Shown: positions 11,901 through 26,010 of the stretch, in pieces | How the letters are laid out: the number at the start of each line of letters is the position of its first letter | Position numbering within the stretch: the stretch's first letter is position 1 | Assembly (NCBI GenBank): GCA_947044405.1 | Contig: CAMRHE010000011.1 | Span: forward strand, 4,456,501-4,520,500 | Origin: Leptodactylus fallax | Taxonomy: Eukaryota > Chordata > Amphibia > Anura > Leptodactylidae | DNA length: 64,000 nt | Reading direction: 5' to 3' | Made by a program: the position numbers and the translations under genes | Notes under the pieces: model-generated | What the model saw: the letters and a program-made list of their open reading frames with translations, nothing else | Told to the model about the DNA's origin: nothing | Databases searched by the model: none

Positions 11901-12089
11901 TCACTCAATGACCTAAGACTAACATCTTCTATTGTCAGAACCTCCCACACTCGTATACAAGACTTCTCCGGAGTTGCACCGCTGCTCTGGAATGCTCTAT
12001 CCCGGACTATCAGATTAACCCCCAATTTCCACAGCTTCAAGCGTAAACTAAAGACACATCTTATCAGACAAGCCGATCACAACTCCTAA
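8937..12089 (+). pseudogene. L2-like LINE ORF2: endonuclease and reverse transcriptase
   Basis: This encodes the target-nicking endonuclease and reverse transcriptase of the LINE. Frame 8937-10193 holds the APE-type endonuclease: NARSVCNK, LTETWI, IMGDFNIP, TIDLVF and SDHNLLSL. The reading then shifts near 10165 to another frame (linker, with KIDKIRQEI and PVTEEEVSQLL) and shifts back near 10765. The RT follows in the frame of 10803-12089: [33 protein letters not shown] and the active-site YADD at 11247-11258, then the usual L2 C-terminus ([24 protein letters not shown]). Two indels and no other obvious stops in ~1050 codons suggest a moderately recent copy. The start at 8937 is the first Met of the open frame; the true start may be nearer the 2A-like motif. 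Confidence 0.88.
9171..9194 (+). other. 2A-like motif in LINE ORF2 N-terminus
   Basis: Codons read D-I-S-P-N-P-G-P just after a leucine-rich run (LSLSILLLLDAG). The ribosome-skipping 2A consensus is D-(V/I)-E-x-N-P-G-P, so everything but the Glu fits (Ser here). 2A-like sequences have been reported in APE-type LINEs. Whether this variant is active cannot be judged from sequence. Confidence 0.5.
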
Positions 12090-12778
12090 TGTAAACCCTT
12101 CCGTAGTTAGAATCCCTAAAACGTACCCTCCTCTGTTTATGCTCCAACATTACCTCACAGGATATGATGCCGTATCAGACTAACTTTATATGTCCAGGCA
12201 GCATCTGCACCTTAAAGGACACGACTGGTGACGGCTCATACAGCTTTATATATGTGTAATGACAGTAACCTCTATTACAATATTGTCTGACCATTGTACA
12301 AGCAATGCTACGTCTGTTGCCGCCCCTGCTACCTCTTGTGTCACCCCCTCTACCTCATAGATTGTAAACTCTTGCGAGCAGGGCCTTCAGTCCCAGTGTG
12401 TGAATTGAATATTTCTTTGTAATGTATCTTTTTTGTCAGTACTTGAACCCTACAAATTGTACAGTGCTGCGGAATATGTTGCCGCTATATAAATAAAATT
12501 TATTATTATAATAATCTAAAGTAGTTAGTAAACAGTTTGTATAACAATGTATTTGTTTTGCCTTGAAAATCACAGCCATTAATGTCTAAACCCCTGGCCA
12601 AATAAGCGAGTACACCCCTAAGTGAAAATGGACACATTGTGCCCAATTATACATTTCCTTCCCCGGTATCATGTGACTTGTTAGTGTTACAAGGTCTCAG
12701 GTGTGAATGGGGAGCGGGTGTCTTAAATTTGGTGTTATCACTCTCATACTCTCTCATATTGGTCACTGGAAGTTCAAC

Positions 12779-12912
12779 ATGGCACCTCATGGCAAAGAAC
12801 TCTCTGAGGATCTGAAAAAATGAATTGTTGCTCTACATAATGATGACCTAGGCTATAAGAAGATTGCCAACACTCTGAAACTGAGCTGCAGCATGGTGGC
12901 CAAGACAGGTTT
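12779..12912 (+). pseudogene. Tc1-E transposase N-terminal remnant
   Basis: Reads MAPHGKELSEDLKK, then an in-frame TGA, then IVALHNDDLGYKKIANTLKLSCSMVAK. That is the helix-turn-helix start of a Tc1 transposase. It continues with small deletions to the hAT insertion point at 13031. Confidence 0.85.
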
Positions 12913-13672
12913 AACAAGACAGGTTCCACTCTGAACAGGCCTCACCATGGTCGACCAAAGAGGTTGAGTGCCCGTGCTCAGTGTCATATCCATAGGTTGT
13001 CTTTGCAAAATAGATGTTTGAGTGCTACCAGCAGGGTCACACTGGCCCACCGGGAAACCAGTGAATCCACCGGTGGGCCCCGAGCCCCGACTATTAGTCC
13101 TCAAGTTGCCAATGCAGATGCATTGGTCAGGGGCCCGATCGGGATCCTGACCATCCCGTTCGGGCCCCTGACCAGTAGTGTAACAAACGCGGTCGTAGGG
13201 GGTGCCAGCAGGGTACGGGGCCCACGGCCATCTGGCCGGGCCCCTGACCACTATGATAGCGGTCGGGGAATGCCTGGTTCCCTGACTGCTATGCATACTG
13301 TTATTGGAAAGGAGCCCTGACATATTGCAGGCCCCTTTCCAATAGATGGCAGGGCACCCAGGGGAGGTGACTGAAAACAATAAATACATATTCTCACCTC
13401 TCCTGGGCACAGTGTTCCCTCCGGCTCTCTTTCGTCATGTGACTGAGGCCTGTGATTAGGCCCCGGCAGTCACATGGGGCGCGGCCGCGTAATGACGTCA
13501 GTGCGCCCCCACGTGACCGCTGAGGACCAATCACAGGCCTCAGCAGCGACGTTGGAAGAGGGCCTGAAGACGCTGAAGACGGCAGGATGGAGCATGGATG
13601 CCCAGGAAAGGTAAGGCAAGGTGAGTATGAATGTTTGTTAATGTATTTTTAATCACCTTCCCTGGGTCTCCG

Positions 13673-13716
13673 ATTATTATACTCTGGGGTCTGAGGAGAC
13701 CCCAGAGTATAATAAT
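13673..13716. repeat. 44-bp hairpin module, copy in G1
   Basis: Perfect 20-bp arms (ATTATTATACTCTGGGGTCT and complement) around a GAGG loop, preceded by CTGGGTCTCCG. The same hairpin recurs at 30937-30980, 41826-41869 and 46453-46496, each time inside a hAT element. Confidence 0.95.
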
Positions 13717-14365
13717 AGCACCGAAGCGGAGGGGGGCTGTTGGGAGTATATACTACTGGGTGGGGGCCACTATAGAGCATATAATCCATACAGTGGCTCC
13801 TTCACTGGTCCCCTATACTGTATGGGGACCATTGATGGGGCCATTATATTGTTGGGGGGGGCAGTGATGGAGGCCAATAGCCTGGGGTACATTAAAGGGG
13901 GTGTGCAGGATAACATTTTTTTTAATTATGCTGTGGCAGGCGAAAAAAACAAAACAAAAAAACCCCCCAAACTTTCTCTCCTGTCCCCAGTGTCTCCAGC
14001 ACGGTTCGTTTCTGCAGTTCTGTTGTTTTCTTCCAGCTAAAGTTCCCTCTGCACATGACTACCTGTGATGTCACGTGACCCCTGAGGCCAATCAGCGGCC
14101 TAAGGGAAGGAACCTGGGATGTCACAGCCAGAGAGAATTTCCGGCAAAAAGAAGACAGCGGAGCTGCAGTATTGGACCGTGCTGGGAGGACACCGGAGCA
14201 CCGAGGATAGGTGAGTATGTTTAGTAGGTTTTTTTTTTTTTTTTTTTGTCTTTTTTGTTTTTTTTTGGGGTGGGTAGGGGGGATTCACCTCCCCCGGACT
14301 AATTATAAAAAAGAAAAAAATTATACTGGACAACCTTTTTAAAGTGTGGCACATTAGGGGTTATA

Positions 14366-14773
14366 TTAAAGGGGTTGTCCGAGCATAATTTGTTATGGTT
14401 TATCCTCAGGATAGGCTATAAATAACTGATCTGTACGGGACTGATCAGCTGTACGGAGCCACTTCTGATGCTGGTCCTGTACACAATACAGGGCCAGAAG
14501 CAGAAAGCTCTGTCCACTGTATATTAGCCGGGCACCTTCACTGCATCTCAGCACATATTGAAGTCATTAGTAGCTGAGCTGCAGTGAAGGCATTGGGCAA
14601 CTATACAGCGGATGGAGCTTTCTGCTTCCGGCCCTGTGTTGTGTACAGAACAGGCAGCGAAAGTGGCTCCGTACAGCTGATGGGGCCATGTGTCAGCCCT
14701 CTACCAATCAGGTATTTATGGCCTATCCTAAGCTTAGGCCATAAAAAAGGTTAACCCTGTACAACCCCTTTAA
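14366..14773. mobile_element. TTAA MITE nested in hAT G1
   Basis: TTAAAGGGGTTGTCC at the left and ACAACCCCTTTAA at the right, framed by TTAA on both sides. The interior has paired blocks such as CCTCAGGATAGGC and GCCTATCCTAAG. It is non-coding. Related copies are at 32731-33160 and fragments near 15290-15350, 36209 and 55190. Confidence 0.8.
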
Positions 14774-15655
14774 TATGCATCAAACAGTTTAATGTCCCTC
14801 CCTCTACAGGATGTCAGCCCCCATGACTGCTCCCACACAATATAATGACCCCATCACTGTTCCCCATACAGTATGGGGGACCAGTGAAGAGGCCACTGTA
14901 TGGGGAGACCAGTGAAGTGGCTATAAAAAAAATTTGGCCTAGACAACCCCTTAAAAGAGATAGCCCATAAACTGAAGCGACCACGGTGGCGGCCCCCAGG
15001 GAGATGTAAAAATAAGAAAATTTAAAAAAAAAGCATACTCACCTGTCCCCAGCACCCCATTGTCCCCTGCCTGTGTCTGTTTGGTGTCATGGAGGTGCCT
15101 CATTTCTGGAAATCCTGTACCTAATTGATGTTACAGGTCACATGAGGTGCAGGACTCCCAGCAAGTAGCATGAGACTGAATGGACACTGGCAATAGACAA
15201 CGGAGTGCCGGAAACAGGAGTATGCTTTTTAATTTATTTATTTTTTACTTTACATCTCCCGCCAGCCACATGGGTTGCTCCAATTCCTGGACAACCTCTT
15301 TAAAGGATTTATCCATCTTTCTAATATTGATGGCCTGTCCTTAGGATAGGACATCAATATTACTTCTGCGATGATACAACAGCCAGGACCTCAGCAGATC
15401 AGCTTTTCCAGGACAGTGTGGCTACAGGTAAAGGTAACAATTCCTGGAGCCACGCTGTTCACTTGCCATACAAGGTGTAGCAGTAGGTTTAGGTAGTGAA
15501 GTGGTGCACATGGTATAGTGGGCGAGCAGCATGGCTCCCGGTATGTTATTACCTTTAGCCGCCCTGTCTCGGTACCGCTGATCTGCAGGGGTTCTGATGG
15601 TGGGCCCCTAGAAACAATTCCACAAGTGGGCCCTAGACATCCCAGTCCGACACTG

Positions 15656-16260
15656 GCTACCAGCATTGCTGCAGAGGTTAAAGGGGTGGGGTCAGTATGT
15701 CAATGCTCATACCATACGCTGCACACTGCATCAAATTGGTCTGTATGTCATCCCAGAAGTAAGCCTCTTCTAAAGATGATGCATAAGAAAACCTTCAAAC
15801 TGTTTGCCTAAAACAAGCAGACTAAGGACATGGATTACTGGAACCATGTCCAGTGGTCTGATGAGACCAAGATAAACTTATTTGGTTCAGATGGTGCCAA
15901 TCATGTATGTAGGTGAGGAGTACATAGACAAGTGTGTCTTGCCTACAGTCAAGCATGTTGGAAGGAGTGTCATGGTTTCCGGCTATATGAGTGCTGCCAG
16001 CTGTGGGAGTTACAGATCATTGAGGGAACCATGAATGCCATCATGTACTGTGACATACTGAAGCAGAGCATGATTCCCTCCTTTTTGAAACTGAGCCGCA
16101 GGGCAGTATTCCAACATGATAACAACCCCAAACACACCTCCAAAACAACCACTGCCTTTCTAAAGAAACTGAGGGTAAAGGTGCTAAAAACCCTATAAAG
16201 CATCTGTGGGACATCCTCAAATGGAAGGTCTCTAACATCCACAGCTCTGTGATGTTGTCA
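15656..16260 (+). pseudogene. Tc1-E transposase central part, disabled
   Basis: Continues directly from the hAT target duplication: AASIAAEV-like text (SIAAEVKGVGSVCQCSYHTLHTAS), then the D motif region near 15850 (GACCAAGATAAACTTATTTGG, encoding TKINLFG), and at 15932-16198 the frame with IEGTMNAIMYCDILKQSMIPSFLKLSRRAVFQHDNNPKHTSK. The second catalytic Asp is present in QHDNNPKH. Several indels break the frame, and the NPIEHLW region is present only as a broken trace (16195-16215). Confidence 0.85.
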
Positions 16261-16279
16261 TGGAGTTGAGGAAGAGGAT

Positions 16280-16830
16280 AATATATTTATATATAATTAA
16301 ATATTAGATATAATCAGTACAAGTTTTTTTTTCTTTTTTTCTTATCTATTCTTATTAATTAATTAACTGCTACATATATATACAAAGAAGTCCCTCTCCC
16401 TCTCTATATATAGGTGCATTTTAGGTCCTTTTTTTCTGTATCTTATTTTAATTTTTGACATCTTTACATATATATACATTTGTTGAAGCATAACATACAA
16501 CCCACACTTTCAATAAAATTTCAATAAATAAAGATTCAATAAATAAAGTTTCTATACATGTATAAAAGCACAACACAAATGCCCCAGGGCTCCCAAACAT
16601 ACCAAAGGCTGTAATTATCAGGTGTTTTCCTTCCTAGGCTCTGACACCGATACAGCCAGCAAGGGAGAAGAGAAACATGCCCCATTCCTCTATTTTTTTT
16701 CTCTTCCCCCTCCTCCTCATCATCCAGTGATGAGTGACCCCCAAGGTGGCACCCCAGAACAATTGCTTAGGCAACTCCTGAAATTCATGACCCAATGTGG
16801 ACCCCAACCCCTATAAAGCTTTAGCTTCCT
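16280..16830. other. AT-rich, unassigned
   Basis: Low-complexity A/T and pyrimidine sequence following the truncated Tc1-E copy. The frame at 16622-16816 (with HPVMSDPQGGTPEQ) has no family I recognise. Confidence 0.4.
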
Positions 16831-17978
16831 GATTTTGTGAGCAGGTCAGGAATCCAATTTGAGACTGACGGCTTCACAGAAATTGACAATTTCAAGGTGG
16901 CCCAAACAAATTTATATGCCCAGCAATTTTTTGATCAAAATGCCACCTCTTCCTATTTCTGTAGCCGGGAGAAAATGCTTAACATATTGTGAGTGCATTT
17001 TCTCCTTTTCTCCTTTCTCCTTTTCCTTGTGGAAATGCAAAAACAAGGTTAAAGCAACATTTTATTGAAAAAAAATGTTGCATTCCATTTTCATGGCCCA
17101 ATTCTGTGAAACACATTTAAGGTCAAAGTTCTCACTATACCCCTTGATAAATTCCTTGAGGCGTTTGGCACCTTGGGGGGGTCTGCAAATAGGACATGGT
17201 GTCTGTAAACTATTACAGCAAAATTTGCCTTCTAAAATCCCAATAGCGCCCCTTCTGCTGTGTGTCTATACATCAATTTACATCAACATGTGGAATAATT
17301 TCATGATCGGGAGAAATTGGATAACTGATTGTGGAATACATTTTCTCTTTTACCCCTTGTGAATGTGTAAAATTTAAGGCTAAATTAATATATTAGTGAC
17401 AGAAATTGAAATGTGTAAATTTCACCTCCATTTTGTTTTAATTCCTGTGAAAACCTGAAAGTATTAAGAAACTTCCTAAATGCTGTTTTCAATTATTTCA
17501 GGAGTGCAGTTTTGAGAATGGAGTTATTTATAGGGGTTTTATTACAGAGGCCTTACAAGGCCCCTTCAGAAAAGAATTTGGAAAACTGCTGTTTGACTTG
17601 TAAGTTTTATAATATCTGAAAAAAAATGATGATTAAAAAAAAAGTCATTAAAGTTTGATGCCAACATAAAGCAGAGCTATGGTAAATTACATTTATGAAG
17701 TAATTTGGGTAGTATGGCTATCTATATGAAAGACAAATAATTTCAAAGTTTGAAAACTGCAAACACAAAGTATTTCAACCAAAATTTACCACCAAAATGA
17801 AGTACAACATGTCATGAAAAAAACAACCTCATATTCATGAAAAAAACAATTTCAGATTCACTTTGATACGTTAACACGTCTAAATGTTATTACCACATAA
17901 AGTGACACATGTCAGATTTTAAAAAAATGAGGCAGTGTCCTTAAGGTAGTTTTAGGCTGTGTCCTTATGGGGTTAATT
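16830..17978 (-). mobile_element. Older TTAA-family element F, minus-strand copy
   Basis: The right edge reads ATGGGGTTAA, and, read on the minus strand, the sequence repeats the F landmarks (AGTGACACATGTCAG, AAGGTAGTTTTAGGC, TTTGATGCCAACATAAAGCAG). The left boundary is not clear. Non-coding. Confidence 0.5.
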
Positions 17979-17990
17979 GTGGGCCCCTAA

Positions 17991-18200
17991 GGCTGAGGCC
18001 CCACATTGCAGAAATGTAGCTTTTTTTTTTGCAGATTTTGCTGCAATTTTTTGAGCCAAAGCCAGAAGTGTATTGAGCAGAAGGTAGAAGTATAAGTATT
18101 TCCTATATATTTCTTCTTTTGTAGCCATTCTTGGCTTTGGCTCAAAAAAAGAAAAATCTGCAACAAAAAAGCTGTGTTTCCACTACATGGGGCCTCAGCC
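17991..18200. mobile_element. Foldback MITE M1, copy 1
   Basis: A 210-bp palindromic element starting GGCTGAGGCCCCACATTGC and ending GGCCTCAGCC. Both halves carry GAGCCAAAGCCA or its complement. Flanks are TAA and TAG. Three other copies (48893, 61925, 62850) suggest a 3-bp TWA target, as for PIF/Harbinger elements. Confidence 0.8.
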
Positions 18201-18284
18201 TAGGAAAGTTTTATACTGGTAAAACTTGTCCTTTGATTGATGCCAAACAGAATTATTAAAAGAAATATGTATCTTTAATGCTTC

Positions 18285-18690
18285 GTTCACACCTGCGCTT
18301 GCTGTCCGTCCGTTGCCAATCCAGTGAAAATCTCGGCGAACTGGATTGGCATCGGATACAGACCGGTCAGTGGCGCATTAGTTTAAAAACCCATTCATTT
18401 GAATGGGTTTTTAAAGCAATGCGCGGGTGTGCGCTTACACCCTCTGCGCTGCGAATCCTTTTTTTTCGGCGGAAACAAAGTCGGACACGCAGGACTTCGT
18501 GTCCGACGAAAAAAAAAGGATTCGCAGCGCAGAGGGTGTAAGCGCACACCCGCGCATTGCTTTTAAAACCCATTCAAATGAATGGGTTTTTAACCAATGT
18601 GCCGCTGACCGGTCTGTATCCGATGCCAATCCAGTTCGCCGAGATTTTCACTGGATTGGCAACGGACGGACAGCAAGCGCAGGTGTGAAC
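18285..18690. mobile_element. 406-bp near-perfect palindromic MITE
   Basis: The left arm starts GTTCACACCTGCGCTTGC and the right arm ends GCAAGCGCAGGTGTGAAC. Arms of ~200 bp pair almost throughout, with only a few changes and one short extra block in the left arm (near 18467). The centre is a 10-bp stem (GTCGGACACG) with an 8-base loop near 18481-18508. TTA/TAG flanks are compatible with a TWA target. The overlapping frames on both strands here (18278-18732) are mirror translations of the arms, not genes. Confidence 0.92.
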
Positions 18691-18699
18691 CCACCCTTA

Positions 18700-19366
18700 G
18701 TTGAACATTTACATGATTTGAGAATATATTAGGTGGAAATTATTATTCATTGTATACCAGCTTTCTGGCATACTAGGCATAAAAAAAATCAAAATTGTTT
18801 GTTCAAGCCAGAGTATTTTGCAAAACATTGTGACTTGCTTTACCTTTGCACTCTGCTCACCACTTTTGAAAAGTAGAGGTGAGCTGGAGATACATTTGTC
18901 CAATAGATGTACTATAACTTGTGCCAGAAAGCTGGTGCATTTCATAGCTGAAATAACCCCTGGCTAGCGCTAGATTTCATTTCTGCAAAACAGGACCTCC
19001 CTCAGAATTATGAAGAGGGTGGTCTTTATAAATTTCCCCCATAAAAACATAAAGAATGGGAGAAATAAGATGATTTGGGAAAGCTATAGCTGGCCACAGA
19101 TCTAATAATTACCATCAACAATTCAAACAATTTTAAATTATTGTGTTTTTTTAACTGAAAACGATTGGATGGAAATCTTCTCCATTGCAAGAATAGCCAT
19201 TATTCATTTTTCAACATTTTTCACTGTTATTGGTAAACGCTGCAATTGTACCTTTAATTTTTCTATCATCCTAGAAAAAAACATATGTAAAAAAAAACTA
19301 CAAATGCACAATTTCTGAAGATACATATGATCTCTAAAGGAAAAAAAAATAATTGTACTGTGGAGA
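18700..19366. other. Unassigned, with a short inverted repeat
   Basis: CCAGCTTTCTGGCA near 18758 and TGCCAGAAAGCTGG near 18922 form 14-bp arms about 150 bases apart, perhaps a small MITE. Nothing else is recognisable. Confidence 0.45.
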
Positions 19367-19423
19367 TACAATCATGGCTGTAAGTGTTGGCACCCCTGAA
19401 ATTTTTCCAGAAAATTAAGTATT

Positions 19424-20050
19424 TGTAACGTCTCTGCCTGTTTGGGTCTCTGTGCCATCCTCCGCTTGCATGCTGCGGCGAAAGAGGCGTATTCAGTTTG
19501 ATTCCTTGCATAAGATTCTTGTTGCTCAGTCTGAACACTGTCCTAGAATATGTAATTGAATTTCAGCCACACCCGTCTCCTGCACCTTGCTTCTTTCGGC
19601 TCCTCAATAGTTAATCTTAGCCTTGCTGTGTGATTGACAGCCTATTGTCCAATCAAGTCTAGGGCAGGTCCTTTCTTGCTATAAACAGATTGTCAGTTCA
19701 CAGTGTTTTTTACTTTGTCCCTGCTAGCTTCTCTTCTGCTTATCTGTATTCTTATTCCTGACTTTACCTTAACTATTCTCTTGGATTGTGATTTTGTACT
19801 GCATTGCTCGACTGTTACCGACCCCTTGGCTAACTGGCCTCCTTTTGTTGCTGTTTGTCCTGTCTGCGTTCTGTGTTGTCACCTATATTAGGAAGGGACT
19901 GTCGACCAGTTGCTGGCTGTCGCCTAGGACAGATCAGGCAAGTTAGCAAGGGACAGTGGGGGGTTCAGCTTTAGGGCTGTCTTGTTGTGCCCCTCCCCCC
20001 AGGGTTCTGCAGCAGCACTGGGGAACTGCTCAACTGGCAATTCCCTTACA
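19424..20050 (+). mobile_element. Solo LTR, Ty3/gypsy-like, copy 2 (nested)
   Basis: Begins TGTAACGTCTCTGCCTG, ends CCCTTACA and is flanked by GTATT on both sides (19419-19423 and 20051-20055), a perfect 5-bp duplication. It interrupts the left terminal repeat of Tc1-like element B. It aligns with copies at 478-1124 and 28404-29061. No internal region is seen. Confidence 0.9.
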
Positions 20051-20350
20051 GTATTTCTCCCAGAAAATTATAGTAATTACACATGTTTTGTTATACACAT
20101 GGTTATTATGTTTGTGTGTATTGGAACAACACAAAATAACAGAAAAAAAAGCCCAAAAATATTTAATTTCATGCAAAACTCCAAAAATGGGCCAGACAAA
20201 ATTACTAACACCTTCAACTTAATATTTGGTTGCATACCCTTTGGAAAAAAAAATCTGAATTGAATCGCTTCACATAACCATCAACAAGCTTCTTACACCT
20301 CTCAACTGGAATTTTGGCCTACCCTTCTTTTGCAAACTGCTCCAAGTCTC

Positions 20351-21297
<947 letters not shown>

Positions 21298-21620
21298 CTT
21301 CTCTCCTTTTTATCTGGTTTGAGGTGGGATTTTTATATTGCCCACACCTGTTAATTGCCACAGGAGAGTTTGAATGAGCATCACATGCTTGGCAAAGTTT
21401 TTACTCACAATTTTGAAAAGGTGCCAACAATTTTGTTTGGCCCATTTTTGGAGTTTTGTTTGAAATTATGTCCAATTTGCCTTTTTTTCTCTGCTTTTTG
21501 CGTTGTTCCAATACACACAAAGGAAATAAACATGTGTATAACAAAACATGTGTAATTGCAATAACTTTCTGGGAGAAATTTCAGGGGTGACACTTCATTT
21601 TCTGGCCTTCCTGACCATTG

Positions 21621-22056
21621 CTAGTAAAACAAAGGTATCACAATTTTTAAAGTCATATAAAAAAGTCTGTGATTAGCTGTACTTAATAAAATGGTGAATG
21701 AAAGAGACATGATTATCCTTTATACTGCATAAGTGCATAGGTATTACTTTCTATTATTATTAGGAAAGTATTTGGTAACTAAATTATGTTGATGAAGAAT
21801 ATAGATTTTTGTTACACTTAACTTCTCCACTGGAATCAGCCATAACTCACCAAATCAGTCAACAGTTGCAATATGGAATAACACCCTTTATTACAAAATA
21901 TCCTGATTTCTTAAAGGGGTATTTGCATCTAAATGATCCTGTCTAAACTGCTAGCTTATGTAAATTCAAGAGTTTACCTAAATACATTGCATTAGAAATG
22001 CTGCTTTGTTTTCCTGCTAAGTGAAATTATTCCTCCCACTCTCGGTCTTGGCAGCA
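21621..22056. other. Unassigned non-coding sequence
   Basis: No recognisable repeat end, RNA or coding segment. Confidence 0.4.
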
Positions 22057-22058
22057 TA

Positions 22059-22993
<935 letters not shown>

Positions 22994-23139
22994 TACATGT
23001 ATTTCACGACGTGTTCTACATTCATACTCTTAATACATTCTGCAGTGCACAACCTCCTTACCTACCTTTCACTGCAGTGGACTGGCTGGTTTTCACCATG
23101 GGTTTAACCACTGTGGCTAGAGTATCTTTCAACCTTTAG

Positions 23140-23470
23140 GCTGGAACCCCACGTGGCGTAAACGCTGTGGTTTGGCCGCAGTGGAAATGCCACAGCACAA
23201 ACCGCCGTGTTTTTCAATCCATCCACACATTGCAGAAAAAAACATGCAGTGGAAATGCTGCGATTTCCAAAACCACTGCATTTTTGGAAATTTCAGCATG
23301 TCAACTACACCTACGGAAATGTTGGTGGTTTCCCCTATAGGTATAATTGAAGCAGAAAGGCCTTAGCTTTACATTGTAAAGTTTGAAAACGACTGCGGAA
23401 TCCGCTGCAACAATTGACATGCTGCGGGTTCCAAACTGCCAGTGCAGAAACACATTCTTCACACTGATAC
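23140..23470. repeat. MITE-like repeat M2, copy 1
   Basis: Starts GGCTGGAACCCCACGTGGCG and contains AAACGCTG, TTTCCAAAACC and CCTATAGGTATAATTGAAGCAGAAAG. The last of these recurs in the repeat at 62510-62850. Non-coding; the right boundary is unclear. Confidence 0.6.
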
Positions 23471-23621
23471 ATAGCTCATTATTGCTACAGTACAGTTGTC
23501 AGAGAAGTAGGACCTATGGGAGATCATCATACGACCAGGACAATTTCACAGCTTGTAGAAAGAAACAATGATTTCCATTCACATTTATTGGAGAGAGTGT
23601 ATTCTGTGTTTCTTTTAATGA

Positions 23622-24532
<911 letters not shown>

Positions 24533-25269
24533 TATAATATGTGTAATCTCAGATGAACGGGATAGCTATGGTAACAGTTTGTATACTGCATGGGGAGTGT
24601 TACTTTCTTCCTTATTTGTTCTTTTTTTATAATCATTTTACTTGTGTAGGTATATATTTTTGTTACAGTATGTGTCACCCATGATGTCATAAAAGACCTC
24701 TGGGAGACATTCACACTTTATTGTTATTATTTTTTGGCAGATTTCGTAACTGTAATTAGGGCATCCATAAGAGCCTATGTTACAGATGAAAACAGCCTCA
24801 CAGCAGTACAACAGTCACTGGTACAACAGATTTGGGTCTTCTAAGATCCAGCGTTATGCCATGTTGGGAGGCCCTAGCGATCATGTGATCAACAGGTCCA
24901 ATCGGAGCAACGGCTCTTCTGCTTCCTGTATTCACTGCATATTAATGCTTCGTAGTGTAAAAAAGAGAAGACGGAAGTGGTTATAAACTGTTTCTATTTT
25001 ATCCTCCAGGTTCCTGCATTATGATATTATGATGAACTACTTAAATGACAAACTTCCCCTCAGAAGATGGATGCTCAGTAATGAAATCCATCAAGAGATA
25101 GGTCTATGGTCTTTGAGGGACTGGGAATGGAAGAAGTTTGCCCACAGGACAGACCCAAGGGGTCTATCACAGTATCACAAGTGGAGACATAGGCTATGAC
25201 ATCACAAGACACTGTTGGCCACCAGTAGAGACGAGATAATAGTCTTTTAGTACCAGAAGTCTAAATTGA
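24533..25269. other. Unassigned; may include the missing 3' end of the gypsy element
   Basis: No integrase motif or LTR was recognised here, although the gypsy pol on the minus strand runs into this side. The frame at 24777-24986 has no known domain. Confidence 0.35.
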
Positions 25270-25379
25270 GGAGGTACAAATAATTTACCAGCCAGGGTAT
25301 TTTGAGGGGCTAATTGTTGATTCTCTCATCTCAGAAGCAAGATCACAAGAAACAACAGAAACAAAAATGCCTTCAGAGA

Positions 25380-25830
25380 GGATTGGTTCAGGCTCAGGAT
25401 TAGGTGTTTAAGAGGAACAAAAACTTTGAGACAAAACATCAGACTTAATATTTTTGATCTGGGTCTGTAGGTTACCACAAAATCAAACCTGATGAAAATT
25501 AATGCCTACCTAGCCTATCTGGGATTGAGTCTCTTGGCAGCTTCTAAAAAAGTGAGATTGTTATGGTCTGTGAGAACAGTAATTCTATGTCTAACTCCCT
25601 CCAAAAATGTATGCCATTCTTCAATGGCCTATTTAATAGCTAACAGTTCACGACTGCGTTTACTGTAATTCTTTTCAGAAGTTGAGAATTCGCAATAGAA
25701 GAAGGCACAAGGGCATAAGTTAGTCATAGAGGTGGAACCTTAAGATAATACCAACCCTACTTCTACTTCTGAGACATCAGCTTCTATTACAAAGGGACGT
25801 GAGCATCCATAAAACTACACTTAAGAGACT
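25380..25830 (-). pseudogene. gypsy RNase H domain remnant
   Basis: The minus-strand translation reads RPFVIEADVSEVEVG, then CPCAFFYCEFS, then [51 protein letters not shown] and RFDFVVTYRP. This is the RNase H block that follows RT in Ty3/gypsy pol. Stops are present (for example after RLNPR). Confidence 0.88.
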
Positions 25831-26010
25831 CAAAGGACAAGATAGCATCTGGATTCCAGTAAACTAAGTCCACTCCCTTTTCAGTTTGGTCAGTTAGGTT
25901 CAGGTGAGGTCAGTTAGGTTGAGGTTCAGCACTGGAAAAAAAATGATGAATAAATTTCCTATAATAATTGGCAAATCCCAAAAATCTCTGCTAGACTAAT
26001 CTACAATAGC

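Larger units (their letters stand above)
8274..12510 (+). mobile_element. L2-like LINE A, apparently full length
   Basis: A ~4.24-kb non-LTR retrotransposon inserted in Tc1-like element E. In order it holds a 5' UTR with tandem 68-bp units (8274-8506), an ORF2 with endonuclease and reverse transcriptase (8937-12089), a 3' UTR, and a 3' end matching the short copies at 2529-2621 and 41142-42290, closing in ATATAAATAAAATTTATTATTAT. ATAAT flanks it (8269-8273 and 12511-12515), a possible short target duplication that cannot be told from the tail. Tc1 sequence resumes directly after the tail, so both ends are defined by the host element. Confidence 0.88.
13032..15655. mobile_element. hAT element G1, nested in Tc1-E
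   Basis: Ends are CAGGGTCACACTGGCCCAC at the left and CCCAGTCCGACACTG at the right, imperfect inverted repeats. GCTACCAG is duplicated exactly on both sides (13024-13031 and 15656-15663), an 8-bp duplication as expected of hAT transposition. No transposase is visible in 2.6 kb, so it is non-autonomous. The interior holds several foldback segments: a 44-bp hairpin at 13673-13716, a nested TTAA MITE at 14366-14773, and inverted arms around 15037-15220 marked by GCATACTCACCTGTCC and its complement. The last ~600 bases are shared with the element at 58201-59684. Confidence 0.92.
8178..16279 (+). mobile_element. Tc1-like transposon E, split by a LINE and a hAT
   Basis: Three pieces of one Tc1-like element are recognisable: 8178-8273 (left terminus, AAAAAGTGAGTATACCCTTC), 12511-13031 (inner left region plus transposase start) and 15656-16279 (transposase remainder). 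The gaps are filled by a full-length L2-like LINE (8274-12510) and a hAT element (13032-15655). The right end of the transposase and the right inverted repeat are missing, so the element is truncated near 16279 and cannot move. Its remaining text closely follows a Tc1 family widespread in fishes and amphibians. Confidence 0.85.

Noticed and set aside
18278..18732. Overlapping ORFs on both strands with shared peptides (HPRIALKTHSNEWVF)
   Set aside because: They are mirror-image translations of the two arms of the 406-bp palindrome.
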